DNA of 64,000 nucleotides from Sphingomonas aurea. GTDB taxonomy: Bacteria; Pseudomonadota; Alphaproteobacteria; Sphingomonadales; Sphingomonadaceae. The notes beneath the pieces were generated by a model. It worked only from the letters and a program-made list of their open reading frames with translations. It had not been told where the DNA came from and ran no database searches. This document shows positions 19,204 to 27,814 of the stretch, one piece after another. The stretch lies in assembly GCF_030678875.1 (NCBI RefSeq), contig NZ_JAUUDS010000003.1, positions 248,001-312,000 on the forward strand. The letters run 5' to 3'. How positions within the stretch are numbered: position 1 is the stretch's first letter; the number at the start of each line of letters is the position of its first letter. A program made the translations under genes and the position numbers.

Positions 19204-20190
19204 TCAGCGCTCCTCCAGCGCGTCGGTCGCGGGGCGGCCGACCGGCGCGCCGCCATCGGGCGCAGGCTCCAGCGCGGCGAGCCAGCGGGCGGTGCCGGCT
19301 CCGATCGACACCTGCGGCCGCGAGGGTTCGAGGTCGCCCGCCTTCTCCCACCCGGCGATCGTCGCGCGCGCCTCCGCCGCGGCGCGGGCGAGCGGCTGGC
19401 CCTTGCGCAGCGCGTGGTTGACCATCGCGTCGCCGAAGAACGTCCAGTCATTATCGGCCCGGCAGCCGAACGAGGTCCGATCGGCCGAGGAGGCGGTCAG
19501 GATCACGCTGGTGTCGCTCGCCAGCATCGGCACGAAGGTGCCGGAGAAACAGGCGCTGACCAGCACCAGACGGTTGCCGATGCCCAGCATCGACAGCGTC
19601 GTCCACAGCGCCGCCGGCGAGATCGCGCCATATCCCTGGTCACCGTCGTTATAGACGATGCCGATCGGCGCACCGTGCGCGGTCAGATAGAGGACCAGCA
19701 CGTCCTCATGCACGTCCATCAGTTCCGCGACACGGGCAAGAACGGTGGCGAGCGCGGCGGGCGAGCCCATCGCGAGCGGCGCACCGTCGCGCCCGTCGCT
19801 GCCCGCCAGCGTCACGCTGCGCCCGGCGGCGGCGTAGCGGCGGGTGAGGACGCGCCCCGCTTCCCGCGCCTCGCGTGCGAAAACGGGATCGCTGTCCAGC
19901 GCGACCGCGACGACATAGGCGTCGACCTTGCCCGGCCGTTGCGGCCCCAGCGACGCCAGCGCGGCGGAGAGGCGGCGATGCTCCGCCAGTTGGCGGGCGG
20001 GGGTGCGGTCATGCTCGATCGCGACGGCACCGTCGGCGAGCGCCGCCGCCTCCTCGGGCGTGGCCGTGCCGAACAGCGGGGGATTGCGGCTGTGGGTAGG
20101 TGGCGGCTCCTCAGCGGCCAGCAGCGCGGCGACGCCGGCCGTCGCCAGCCCCGCGATCACCGCCCGAATGCGCGCCGTTCCCACAATCAC
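19204..20190 (-). CDS. C13-family (legumain-like) peptidase, membrane-anchored or exported
   Basis: A cysteine peptidase domain with the His-Cys dyad: LTAHGAP gives H172 and LVSACFSG gives C214 (numbered from GTG 20190), each after a hydrophobic strand, and an SADRTSFGC loop as in clan CD enzymes. Residues 8-27 (IRAVIAGLATAGVAALLAAE) form a signal peptide or anchor, so it works in the periplasm. There is no ATG at a sensible place; GTG at 20190 or 20184 is proposed and the N-terminus is uncertain. It is divergent from the SDR gene and precedes the ClpP-like gene. Targets are unknown. Confidence 0.78.
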   Translation of the reverse strand: MIVGTARIRAVIAGLATAGVAALLAAEEPPPTHSRNPPLFGTATPEEAAALADGAVAIEHDRTPARQLAEHRRLSAALASLGPQRPGKVDAYVVAVALDSDPVFAREAREAGRVLTRRYAAAGRSVTLAGSDGRDGAPLAMGSPAALATVLARVAELMDVHEDVLVLYLTAHGAPIGIVYNDGDQGYGAISPAALWTTLSMLGIGNRLVLVSACFSGTFVPMLASDTSVILTASSADRTSFGCRADNDWTFFGDAMVNHALRKGQPLARAAAEARATIAGWEKAGDLEPSRPQVSIGAGTARWLAALEPAPDGGAPVGRPATDALEER

Positions 20191-20296
20191 CGGTGTCCGG
20201 CGAAATGGATGAGCGGTCAAGCGGCTGTCGCGCGCTCGGCGGAACCCCTTGATAAAGCACGGGGTTGAAGGCGTCGTCACGGGAGAAACCAGCATC

Positions 20297-21298
20297 ATGG
20301 TCAAGTTGAAGCCGCTCCGCGATCAGGCGATCGTCATCACCGGCGCGAGTTCCGGCATCGGGCTGGTCACCGCACGCACCGCGGCGCGCGCCGGGGCGAG
20401 CGTGCTGATGGTCGCCCGATCCGAAGACGTGCTGCGCGAGCTGGTCGCGGAGTTGCAGGCGGAGGGCTGCCGCGTGGAGGCCAAGGCCGCCGATGTCGGG
20501 GATCCTGACGGGGTAAAGGCCGCCGCCGCCTATGCCGAGCAGGTATTCGGCCGCATCGATACCTGGGTCAACGACGCCGGCGTGGCGATCTACGCACGGC
20601 TGTCGGATACGCCGCTCGACGAACATGAGCGGCTGTTCCGCACCAACTATTTCGGCATGGTGCATGGCTGCCAAGCCGCCCTGCCCTATCTGCGACGGCA
20701 TGGCGGGGCGCTGATTACGGTCGGTTCGGTCGCGTCGGAGATGCCGGCGCCGATCATGGGCGCCTACTCGGCGTCCAAGCATGCCGCCAAAGCCTATATC
20801 GACGTGCTGCGCATGGAGCTGGCGCAGGAAGGAGCGCCGGTCGTGGTCACGCTGGTCAAGCCGGCCGGCATCGACACGCCGATCGCCCAGCACGCCGCCA
20901 ATCACGAGGGTGGCGAGGCGCAGATCCCGCCACCTGTCTATGACCCGCAACTGGTCGCCGACGCGATCCTTGCCTGCGCCGTAAGGCCGACCCGCGAGGT
21001 GACCGTCGGCGGCGCGGCACGCGCGCAGGCGCTGTTCGCCGCGCACTTCCCGGCGCTGTACGAGTGGCTGGCACCCAAGGCGGCGCGCAGCTTCGTCGAC
21101 AAATCCCGCGTACAGCCCACGCCCGATAACATCAAATGGGGCGTCCATGCCGGCGAGGAACGCTCGGGCGAGCACCCCGCGGCCCGCAAGACCAGCCTCT
21201 ACACCGCCGCAGCGCTGCATCCCAAGACGACCGCGGCGGTGGGGATCGGCGGGGTGTTGCTGGCGGCGGCGGGGCTGGCGATGCGGCGGCGGGGTTGA
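20297..21298 (+). CDS. Short-chain dehydrogenase with C-terminal membrane helix
   Basis: A 333-aa NAD(P)-dependent oxidoreductase. Visible: TGASSGIG at 15-22 for the cofactor, NDAG near 92-95, catalytic S144, and Y157/K161 in YSASK. After the Rossmann domain (ending around 250) comes an extension with many charged residues and a final hydrophobic helix (VGIGGVLLAAAGLAMRRRG), which suggests tail anchoring to the inner membrane. The start MVKLKPLRD at 20297 has GGAGAAA upstream. Substrate unknown. The DUF433 gene follows on the same strand after 31 bases. Confidence 0.9.
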   Translation: MVKLKPLRDQAIVITGASSGIGLVTARTAARAGASVLMVARSEDVLRELVAELQAEGCRVEAKAADVGDPDGVKAAAAYAEQVFGRIDTWVNDAGVAIYARLSDTPLDEHERLFRTNYFGMVHGCQAALPYLRRHGGALITVGSVASEMPAPIMGAYSASKHAAKAYIDVLRMELAQEGAPVVVTLVKPAGIDTPIAQHAANHEGGEAQIPPPVYDPQLVADAILACAVRPTREVTVGGAARAQALFAAHFPALYEWLAPKAARSFVDKSRVQPTPDNIKWGVHAGEERSGEHPAARKTSLYTAAALHPKTTAAVGIGGVLLAAAGLAMRRRG

Positions 21299-21329
21299 CG
21301 GAGCAGAGCGGGCGGCCGATCTTCCCGCC

Positions 21330-21563
21330 ATGGCCACCATCGAGTCCGCGCGCATCACCATCGATCCGGCGATCTGCGGCGGTCGTCCGACTGTCACGGG
21401 CACCCGCATGCGGGTGAGCGACATTTTGGACATGCTGGCCGGCGGTACGACCGCCGACGAGATTCTGGAAGATTTCCCGTATGTGGTCGAGGCCGACATT
21501 CGCGCATGCCTCGCCTTTGCCGCGAGGGCAGCCGATCACCCGATTGTCAGCGCGGCTGCGTGA
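21330..21563 (+). CDS. DUF433 protein, probable antitoxin
   Basis: A 77-aa winged-helix-like DUF433 protein: ITIDPAICGGRPTVTGTRMRV is the family hallmark, followed by LAGGTTADEILEDFPYV and ADIRACLAFAA. DUF433 proteins usually precede DUF5615 PIN-like genes and are taken as DNA-binding antitoxins. Here the stop TGA overlaps the GTG start of the DUF5615 gene (GTGA at 21560-21563), which supports a functional pair. The ATG at 21330 is the only sensible start. Confidence 0.85.
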   Translation: MATIESARITIDPAICGGRPTVTGTRMRVSDILDMLAGGTTADEILEDFPYVVEADIRACLAFAARAADHPIVSAAA

Positions 21564-21883
21564 AGTTCATCGTCGATGCGCAATTGCCGCCCAAGCTAAG
21601 CGACTGGCTCAACGACCGCGGCCACGACTCCATTCACGTTGCCTCGTGCGATCTTGGCAACGCTCCCGACCAGATGATCGCCGACTTGGCGGAGGCCGAG
21701 CAGCGGACGTTGGTTTCGAAAGACGAGGACTTTCTCCGCCTCCGACTTCCCGATCGATTCAGCTTCGTTTGGATACGCATCGGCAACGCGTCCAATCGCG
21801 TGCTGATTGCGCGCCTTGAGGAGGGATGGCCCGCGGTCGAGACAATGCTCGCCCGCGGTGATCGGCTGATCGAGTTACGCTGA
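21560..21883 (+). CDS. DUF5615 PIN-like protein, probable toxin nuclease
   Basis: A 107-aa PIN-like protein: FIVDAQLPPKLSDWLNDRGHD at the N-terminus with the first acidic residue D6, and SKDEDFLRL at 53-61 with further acids, matching the DUF5615 pattern (Mut7-C-like, VapC45-type). Such proteins are presumed metal-dependent RNases of type II toxin-antitoxin systems. The GTG at 21560 overlaps the DUF433 stop, so the toxin is translated only with its partner. It converges on sdhA with 20 bases between. Confidence 0.85.
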   Translation: MKFIVDAQLPPKLSDWLNDRGHDSIHVASCDLGNAPDQMIADLAEAEQRTLVSKDEDFLRLRLPDRFSFVWIRIGNASNRVLIARLEEGWPAVETMLARGDRLIELR

Positions 21884-21903
21884 AGGCGGGGTGGACCCCG
21901 CCC

Positions 21904-23709
21904 TCAATACACTCGCTTCTTCGGCTTGATGTAGTCGATGTCGTCAGTCATCGTATAGTCGTGGACCGGGCGGTAATCGATCGCGACCGTACCGCCCTTG
22001 CCACCCCAGCCTTCGAACGTCGTCAGCGTGTGCTTCATCCAGTTTGCGTCGTCGCGCTCCGGGAAGTCTTCGTGCATGTGGGCGCCGCGCGATTCCTTGC
22101 GGTTCTCGGCGGCCTTGATGGTCACCGACGCCTGCGCCATCAGGTTGTCGAGTTCCAGCGTCTCGACCAGATCGGTGTTCCAGATCAGCGAGCGATCCTT
22201 GACCGATACGTCCTGCATCCCGGCATAGATCTGCTCCATCTTTGCCACGCCCTCGGTCAGGAGGGCGCTGTCGCGGAACACGGCGCAGTGCTTCTGCATG
22301 GTGCGCTGCATCTCGGTGCGCAGCTTGGCGGTTGGCGAGCCGCCGGCGGCGTTGCGGAACCCGTCGAGGCGGCTGAGCGCCAGCTCCTCAGACCCCTTGG
22401 GGAGGGGATTGTGCGGCGCGTTCGGCTTCTGGATGTCCTTGATGCGCAGACCCGTCGCACGGCCGAACACGACCAGGTCGATCAGCGAGTTCGATCCCAG
22501 GCGGTTGGCGCCATGGACGGAGACGCATGCCGCCTCGCCGACCGCGAACAGGCCGGGGACGACGCTGTCGGGATCGCCGTCCTTGAGGCGCACGACCTCG
22601 CCGTGATAATTGGTCGGAATGCCGCCCATATTATAATGGACGGTCGGCGTCACCGGCAGCGGCTGGCGCGTCAGGTCGACACCGGCGAAGATCTTGCCCG
22701 TCTCGGTGATCCCCGGCAGCCGCTCGGCGAGCACCTTGGGGTCGATATGGTCGAGGTGGAGATATATGTAATCGCCATGGTCGCCGACGCCGCGACCCTC
22801 GCGCATCTCCATCGCCATCGATCGCGATACGACGTCGCGGCTGGCCAGATCCTTGGCGGAGGGGGCGTAACGCTCCATGAAGCGCTCCCCCTCCTTGTTG
22901 GTCAGGTAGCCGCCCTCACCGCGCGCGCCCTCGGTGATGAGGACGCCGGCGCCGTAGATGCCGGTCGGGTGGAACTGGACGAACTCCATGTCCTGCAGCG
23001 GCAGGCCGGCGCGCAGCACCATCGCGTTGCCGTCGCCGGTGCAGGTGTGCGCCGAGGTGGCGGAGAAATAGCAGCGGCCATAGCCGCCGGTCGCCAGCAC
23101 CACCTGATGCGCGCGGAAGCGATGGATCGAGCCATCCTCCATGCACAGCGCGATCACGCCGCGGCAGGCGCCGTTTTCCATGATGAGGTCGAGCGCGAAA
23201 TATTCGACGTAGAAGTCGGCGTCGTACTTCAGCGACTGCTGGTACAGCGCGTGGAGCATCGCGTGGCCGGTACGGTCGGCGGCGGCGCAAGTGCGCTGCA
23301 CCGGCGGCCCCTCGCCCATATTCTGCATGTGGCCGCCGAACGGGCGCTGATAGATCGTGCCGTCCTCGTTGCGGCTGAACGGCACGCCGGCATGTTCCAG
23401 CTCGTAGACCGCCTGCGGCGCCTCGCGGCAGAGATACTCGATCGCGTCCTGGTCGCCGAGCCAGTCGGAGCCCTTGACGGTGTCGTACATGTGCCACGAC
23501 CAGTGATCGGGCGAGTTGTTGCCGAGCGAGGCGGCGATGCCGCCCTGTGCCGCGACAGTGTGGCTGCGGGTCGGGAACACCTTGGTGATGCAGGCGGTCT
23601 TCAGCCCGCTCTCGGCGATGCCCATGGTGGCGCGCAGGCCCGACCCGCCGGCGCCGACCACCACCGCGTCATAGGTGTGATCGATGATCTTGTAGGCGGC
23701 AGCGGACAT
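21904..23709 (-). CDS. sdhA: Succinate dehydrogenase flavoprotein subunit
   Basis: Catalytic subunit of complex II, 601 aa; oxidises succinate to fumarate at the inner face of the membrane. Visible: FAD-binding GAGGSG at 19-24, the covalent FAD site [10 protein letters not shown] with H50, HPTGIYGAG and TEGARGEGG of the active site, and a C-terminal HEDFPERDD. Translation follows sdhD directly: the sdhD stop and the sdhA start share a base at 23709. The iron-sulfur subunit gene is not next to it but 3.4 kb away. Confidence 0.97.
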   Translation of the reverse strand: MSAAAYKIIDHTYDAVVVGAGGSGLRATMGIAESGLKTACITKVFPTRSHTVAAQGGIAASLGNNSPDHWSWHMYDTVKGSDWLGDQDAIEYLCREAPQAVYELEHAGVPFSRNEDGTIYQRPFGGHMQNMGEGPPVQRTCAAADRTGHAMLHALYQQSLKYDADFYVEYFALDLIMENGACRGVIALCMEDGSIHRFRAHQVVLATGGYGRCYFSATSAHTCTGDGNAMVLRAGLPLQDMEFVQFHPTGIYGAGVLITEGARGEGGYLTNKEGERFMERYAPSAKDLASRDVVSRSMAMEMREGRGVGDHGDYIYLHLDHIDPKVLAERLPGITETGKIFAGVDLTRQPLPVTPTVHYNMGGIPTNYHGEVVRLKDGDPDSVVPGLFAVGEAACVSVHGANRLGSNSLIDLVVFGRATGLRIKDIQKPNAPHNPLPKGSEELALSRLDGFRNAAGGSPTAKLRTEMQRTMQKHCAVFRDSALLTEGVAKMEQIYAGMQDVSVKDRSLIWNTDLVETLELDNLMAQASVTIKAAENRKESRGAHMHEDFPERDDANWMKHTLTTFEGWGGKGGTVAIDYRPVHDYTMTDDIDYIKPKKRVY

Positions 23710-24092
23710 CAGGCGGCGGCTCCGAACGCGATCCTGAGGATCGAGAAGATGGCGGTGGCACCCAGCGCCACCACGAAGAAGTTGAGAAGGACGAGGGCGA
23801 CGACGCGGCTCTCGTCATGCTGGTAATCCTCGATCACCACCTGCAATCCCATGCGGAAATGCCAGAAGACTGAGAGGATCAGCAGCGTCATCGGCAGCGC
23901 GACCCACGCGCTCGACAGCCAGAAGCGCATCGACGCGTAGTCGAACGCCGGCTGGCGGGCGATCGAGACCACCAACCACAGCATCAGGAGGAAGTTGGAG
24001 CCGGCGGTCAGCCGCTGCTGCCACCAGTGATGCGCGCCCTCCTTGGACGAGCCAAGGCCGCGAACGCGACCGAGCGAGGTGCCGGAACGCAT
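23709..24092 (-). CDS. sdhD: Succinate dehydrogenase membrane anchor subunit
   Basis: A 127-aa hydrophobic subunit with three membrane spans (about 34-50, 62-83 and 104-124), starting [20 protein letters not shown], the common alphaproteobacterial form. [13 protein letters not shown] resembles the quinone-site helix start, and a conserved DYQHDE lies after the second span. Its ATG (24090-24092) overlaps the sdhC stop and its stop overlaps the sdhA start, so sdhC-D-A is one translationally coupled unit. Confidence 0.93.
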   Translation of the reverse strand: MRSGTSLGRVRGLGSSKEGAHHWWQQRLTAGSNFLLMLWLVVSIARQPAFDYASMRFWLSSAWVALPMTLLILSVFWHFRMGLQVVIEDYQHDESRVVALVLLNFFVVALGATAIFSILRIAFGAAA

Positions 24093-24502
24093 TACTTGAT
24101 CCCCAGATAGAGCCAGAACAGCGCGGTCAGCATGACCGATGCCAGCATCGTCGCCAGCGCACCCAGCTTGTTGGTGCGCAGCTCGAACCCGGCGCCGGTG
24201 TCGAGCACCAGATGGCGGATGCCGGTCATCATGTGCTGGAACAGCGACAAGGTCAGCCCCACGCCGACGATGTAGCCCAACACGTTCAGCCCGCCGGATT
24301 CGACCGTGAACGTGTCGACGAAGGTCGCATAGCTGTCTGCCCCGCCCGCCAGCGCGGCGAGGAACCAGACGAGCAGCATCGCGCCCACCGTCGCCATGCC
24401 GCTGCCGGTCGCACGGTGGAGGATCGAGACCAGCATGTGCGGGCCCCAGCGCCAGATGGTCAGATGCGGGCTGAGCGGCCGGGCGGGATTGCGGGATGCC
24501 AA
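24092..24502 (-). CDS. sdhC: Succinate dehydrogenase cytochrome b556 subunit
   Basis: A 136-aa protein with three membrane spans. [25 protein letters not shown] at the N-terminus contains the quinone-site Ser and Arg region, and [10 protein letters not shown] gives the likely heme ligand H97. The start is TTG at 24502, preceded by GAGG at seven bases; there is no ATG nearby in frame. It is the first gene of sdhC-D-A and its promoter must lie in the gap shared with the divergent chemoreceptor gene. Confidence 0.95.
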   Translation of the reverse strand: MASRNPARPLSPHLTIWRWGPHMLVSILHRATGSGMATVGAMLLVWFLAALAGGADSYATFVDTFTVESGGLNVLGYIVGVGLTLSLFQHMMTGIRHLVLDTGAGFELRTNKLGALATMLASVMLTALFWLYLGIK

Positions 24503-24685
24503 GGCGTGCCTCGTATGCGGTGGAGTGGCGGGAAAAAACCTGTTCCGCGCCTATGCGACCCCCGGTCGCGGGATGCAAGCACGCACGCCGCACCGCGTCA
24601 TCGGAGCACGAGCCATAACCCCGCCTTAACCAATGCGGGATACCTCATGTGCCGCATAATTCCTTTTTCCGCGAGAGTATTGCCC

Positions 24686-26047
24686 GTGTCCGACAGCAAC
24701 ATGCCCGCGCCGACCACGATCGCCGCCCGGATCGACATCCAGGCTCGCATCCGCGCGTTCGACGGCGGCGACAACAGCCTGTTGGAGAATGCCGCAGCGC
24801 TGTGGACGATCATAGAGCCGGAAGCCGACGAGATCGTCGAGGCGTACTGGAGTTCGTGGAACCGCTCGCACCCCGGGCAGAGGGAGTGGACGCCGCTGGA
24901 CCAGCAGCGCCGGGCCGAGGCGGGGCGCGCCTATCTGCGTAACCGGTTCTGCTCGCTGGCGGGGCGCGACTGGGTGGAGTCGCTCGAGCGCTCGGTCGCC
25001 GCCGCCTATCGCTCCGGCATCTCGCCGATGGAGGTGCTGGCGATGTCCTGCGCCAGCGATCGGGCGGCGCTGAACGTATTGTGCCGCCGCCTGCCCGCCG
25101 ACGATCCCCGCTATCCAGCGATCATCGACGCGCTGCTGCGGCTGTTCGGCATGGAGACGGAGCTGACCGTCGAGCTGTTCGCCGGCTTCGCCGCGCACGA
25201 GGCGCGCCACGCCCGTGACCGCCTGACGTCGGAGTTCCACGAGAGCATCGGCGTGACGGTCGAGGTCGCGAGCAGCGATTCGGGCACGCTGCGCACCCAG
25301 AGCGGGCGCGTGTCGATGCTGGCGCGCGGCATGCTGGGCAAATCGTCCGAGGTCGCCGCCGCTGCCGAGCAATCGGCGGTCGCGATGCGCGAGGCGGCGC
25401 AGACCGCCGCCGGCCTGATCCGCGCGATCGAGGATGCCCGCACCGAGGTCGACGCCGCCGCCGAGATCGCGACGCGCGCCGCTGCGCAGGCCGGCCAGGC
25501 GGTCGGCATGTCGGAGGCGCTGTCCGACCATGCCAAGTCGATCGAATCGATCCTGGGTCTGATCCGCGACATTGCGGGCCAGACCAACCTTCTCGCGCTG
25601 AACGCCACGATCGAGGCGGCGCGCGCGGGTGATGCCGGGCGTGGCTTTGCGGTGGTTGCACAGGAGGTGAAGAGCCTCGCCAGCCAGACCGCGCGCGCGA
25701 CCGACGATATCGCCGCCAAGATCGCCGCGATCCAGTCCGCCACCCGCTCGACCGTCGTCACCAACGCGTCGATCAAGTCCACCGTTGCCGAGGTGCAGGA
25801 ATCGGCCGAGCGCATCCGCTACGCGATGGAGGCGCAGGCGCAGACGGTGACCGCGATCACCGCCGCGGTCGACGAGACCGCGTTGGCGGCCGATTCGATG
25901 TCCTCGACTATCGCCGCGATCCGCGAGGATACCGAGAATGTCGCGTCGGAGATCGACGGCGTCGGCCGCGGCTTCGACGCGCTGGACGGGCGGCTGGGGA
26001 TGCTGCGGTCGAGCGCCGAGGATTTCGTGACCAAGGTCGCGGCCTGA
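24686..26047 (+). CDS. Soluble methyl-accepting chemotaxis protein with globin-like sensor
   Basis: About 453 aa without membrane segments. Residues roughly 15-165 resemble the protoglobin sensor of HemAT-type proteins ([35 protein letters not shown]), and 200-450 form an MCP signalling coiled coil whose tip reads [20 protein letters not shown] followed by [20 protein letters not shown]. It should control a CheA kinase in the cytoplasm. At the place where heme-binding relatives have the proximal His (xHxRIGL) the sequence reads AAYRSGI, so heme binding is questionable. The start is unsure: GTG 24686, ATG 24701 or ATG 24647 with GCGGGA upstream. Confidence 0.85.
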   Translation: MSDSNMPAPTTIAARIDIQARIRAFDGGDNSLLENAAALWTIIEPEADEIVEAYWSSWNRSHPGQREWTPLDQQRRAEAGRAYLRNRFCSLAGRDWVESLERSVAAAYRSGISPMEVLAMSCASDRAALNVLCRRLPADDPRYPAIIDALLRLFGMETELTVELFAGFAAHEARHARDRLTSEFHESIGVTVEVASSDSGTLRTQSGRVSMLARGMLGKSSEVAAAAEQSAVAMREAAQTAAGLIRAIEDARTEVDAAAEIATRAAAQAGQAVGMSEALSDHAKSIESILGLIRDIAGQTNLLALNATIEAARAGDAGRGFAVVAQEVKSLASQTARATDDIAAKIAAIQSATRSTVVTNASIKSTVAEVQESAERIRYAMEAQAQTVTAITAAVDETALAADSMSSTIAAIREDTENVASEIDGVGRGFDALDGRLGMLRSSAEDFVTKVAA

Positions 26048-26054
26048 CCTCGCA

Positions 26055-26082
26055 CGTCATCCCGGCGAATGCCGGGACGACG
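26055..26082. repeat. Short palindromic repeat after the chemoreceptor gene
   Basis: Arms CGTCATCCCGGC (26055-26066) and GCCGGGACGACG (26071-26082) with loop GAAT and one mismatch. It belongs to a second repeat type (CGTCATnCCGGG) also seen at 30302, 36298 and 57102, and may act as terminator of the chemoreceptor gene. Confidence 0.7.
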
Positions 26083-26138
26083 ACACGGGGTTACAGCCAG
26101 GCATGGCCCCTGGCCCCACCCTGCGCTAAGCGCCGGGC

Positions 26139-26828
26139 ATGACGATACTTCTCACCGGATCCAGCCGCGGCATCGGTGCCGCGATCGATGGGGCGCTGCG
26201 CGAAGCGGGTCACGACGTGATCGGCCACGGCACCGCCAGCGGCATTCCCGCCGACTTCGACGAGCCGCACGCCGCCGCCGCGCTATGGGACGCGGCGCTT
26301 GACCGGGCGGGCGGTGAGATCGACGTGCTGGTCAACAATGCCGGGGTGTTCGAGGCGAACCCGCTGGGCGCGGACGACTGGACCGCCGGGTGGGAGCGAA
26401 CGATGCGGATCAACCTGACCGCCGCGGCCGAGCTGTGCCGGCTGGCAGTGCTCCACTGGCAGCGACGGGGGGTCGGCGGGCGGATCGTCAACGTCGCCAG
26501 CCGCGCCGCCTATCGCGGCGACAGTCCCGCCCACTGGCACTATGCCGCGTCCAAGGCAGGAATGGTCGCGATGACCAAGACGATCGCGCGCGGCTATGCC
26601 CGTGACGGCATCCTCGCTTTCGCGGTCTGCCCGGGCTTCACCATGACCGGCATGGCCGAGGATTATCTGGAGAGCCGCGGCGGCGACAAATTGCTCGCCG
26701 ACATTCCGCTCGGCCGGGTTGCCGATCCCGCCGAGGTGGCGAGCGTTGTCCGCTATCTGGCGACCGAGGCGCCGGCGTCGATGACCGGCGCGGTGCTCGA
26801 CGTGAACGGCGCCTCCTATGTCCGATAG
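26139..26828 (+). CDS. Short-chain dehydrogenase/reductase
   Basis: A 229-aa classical SDR: TGSSRGIG at 6-13, NNAG in VLVNNAGVFEAN, Ser in VASRAAYRGD and YAASKAG as the Tyr-Lys catalytic pair. C-terminal VLDVNGASYVR is typical of FabG-like enzymes. The substrate is not evident. Its last 11 bases overlap the start of prmA, so both genes are likely read from one transcript. Confidence 0.9.
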   Translation: MTILLTGSSRGIGAAIDGALREAGHDVIGHGTASGIPADFDEPHAAAALWDAALDRAGGEIDVLVNNAGVFEANPLGADDWTAGWERTMRINLTAAAELCRLAVLHWQRRGVGGRIVNVASRAAYRGDSPAHWHYAASKAGMVAMTKTIARGYARDGILAFAVCPGFTMTGMAEDYLESRGGDKLLADIPLGRVADPAEVASVVRYLATEAPASMTGAVLDVNGASYVR

Positions 26829-27810
26829 CGGAGCGATCGGACCGGCCGGCGCCCCGGCGACCGCCAGCGCCGCCGATAGCTGGCGCGTCACCCTGCCCTG
26901 CACCCGTGCAGAGGCGGAGGCGATCGACGCCGCGTCGGACCTGGCGATCGACGCGGTGCTGATGACCACCGAGGAAGTGGAGGACGATGTCGAGCGCTGG
27001 CGGCTCGACGCCTATATGGACGCCGCGCCTGACGCCGCCATGCTCGCCGCGCTGGGCGCGCTGGTACCGAGTGCGGGTGGTCGCGCGGCCGAGGTCGTGC
27101 AGCTGACAGACGAGGACTGGGTGACGCTGAGCCAGCAGGGGCTGGAGCCGATTCGCGAGGGGCGCTTCGTCGTCCACACCAGCGCGCATCCGCCGACGCC
27201 GGAGCCGGGCACCCGCGCCTTCCTGATCGACGCGGGCCGCGCCTTCGGCACGGGGCATCACGGGACGACCAGTGGCTGCCTGGCGATGCTCGACCGCATG
27301 GCGCTGGACGGCAAGCGGTTCGCGAAGGTGATCGATATCGGCACCGGCACCGGCCTGCTCGCCTTCGCCGCGCTGGAACTGTGGCCTGAAGCGGACGTGA
27401 CCGCGACCGACATCGATCCCGTCGCGATCGAGGTGACGGCGGCCAACGCGACGCTGAACGGCGTCGAGGGCACGCGGCTGATCGTCGCCGACGGGACGCT
27501 GGACGACGCGATCGTGGCGCACGCCCCCTACGACCTCGTCATCGCCAACATCCTCGCCGGGCCGCTGGTGTCGATGGCGCCCGAGATCGCCGCCATCGCC
27601 GCACCGGGCGCGACGGTGCTGCTCGCCGGGCTGCTGGAGACGCAGCGCGAGGGCGTGGAGGCGGCGTACCGCGCCTGCGGCTGCACCGTCGAGGCGCGCG
27701 ACCGGCGCGGCGACTGGACCGTGCTGCGGCTGGCCGCCGGGGCCGAGCGCTACGTCCCGACCCAGCCGTTCGACCCCAAGGGCCGCGACGGCTGGGCGCT
27801 CGATATCTGA
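26818..27810 (+). CDS. prmA: Ribosomal protein L11 methyltransferase
   Basis: A 330-aa protein that trimethylates L11. An N-terminal substrate-recognition domain (about 1-130) precedes the Rossmann-like domain. AFGTGHHGTTSGCLAML marks the PrmA family, VIDIGTGTGLLAFAAL binds SAM, and DLVIANILAGPL is the NPPY-like catalytic loop. A longer alphaproteobacterial C-terminus ends GRDGWALDI. It overlaps the upstream SDR gene by 11 bases and converges on the TonB receptor gene with only four bases between the stops, so there is no room for a separate terminator. Confidence 0.95.
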   Translation: MSDSGAIGPAGAPATASAADSWRVTLPCTRAEAEAIDAASDLAIDAVLMTTEEVEDDVERWRLDAYMDAAPDAAMLAALGALVPSAGGRAAEVVQLTDEDWVTLSQQGLEPIREGRFVVHTSAHPPTPEPGTRAFLIDAGRAFGTGHHGTTSGCLAMLDRMALDGKRFAKVIDIGTGTGLLAFAALELWPEADVTATDIDPVAIEVTAANATLNGVEGTRLIVADGTLDDAIVAHAPYDLVIANILAGPLVSMAPEIAAIAAPGATVLLAGLLETQREGVEAAYRACGCTVEARDRRGDWTVLRLAAGAERYVPTQPFDPKGRDGWALDI

Positions 27811-27814
27811 ACGC

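Noticed and set aside
24092..24593. A 294-codon frame running through sdhD and antisense-like sequence upstream
   Set aside because: Only its last 127 codons are sdhD; the earlier part is the alternate frame of sdhC.
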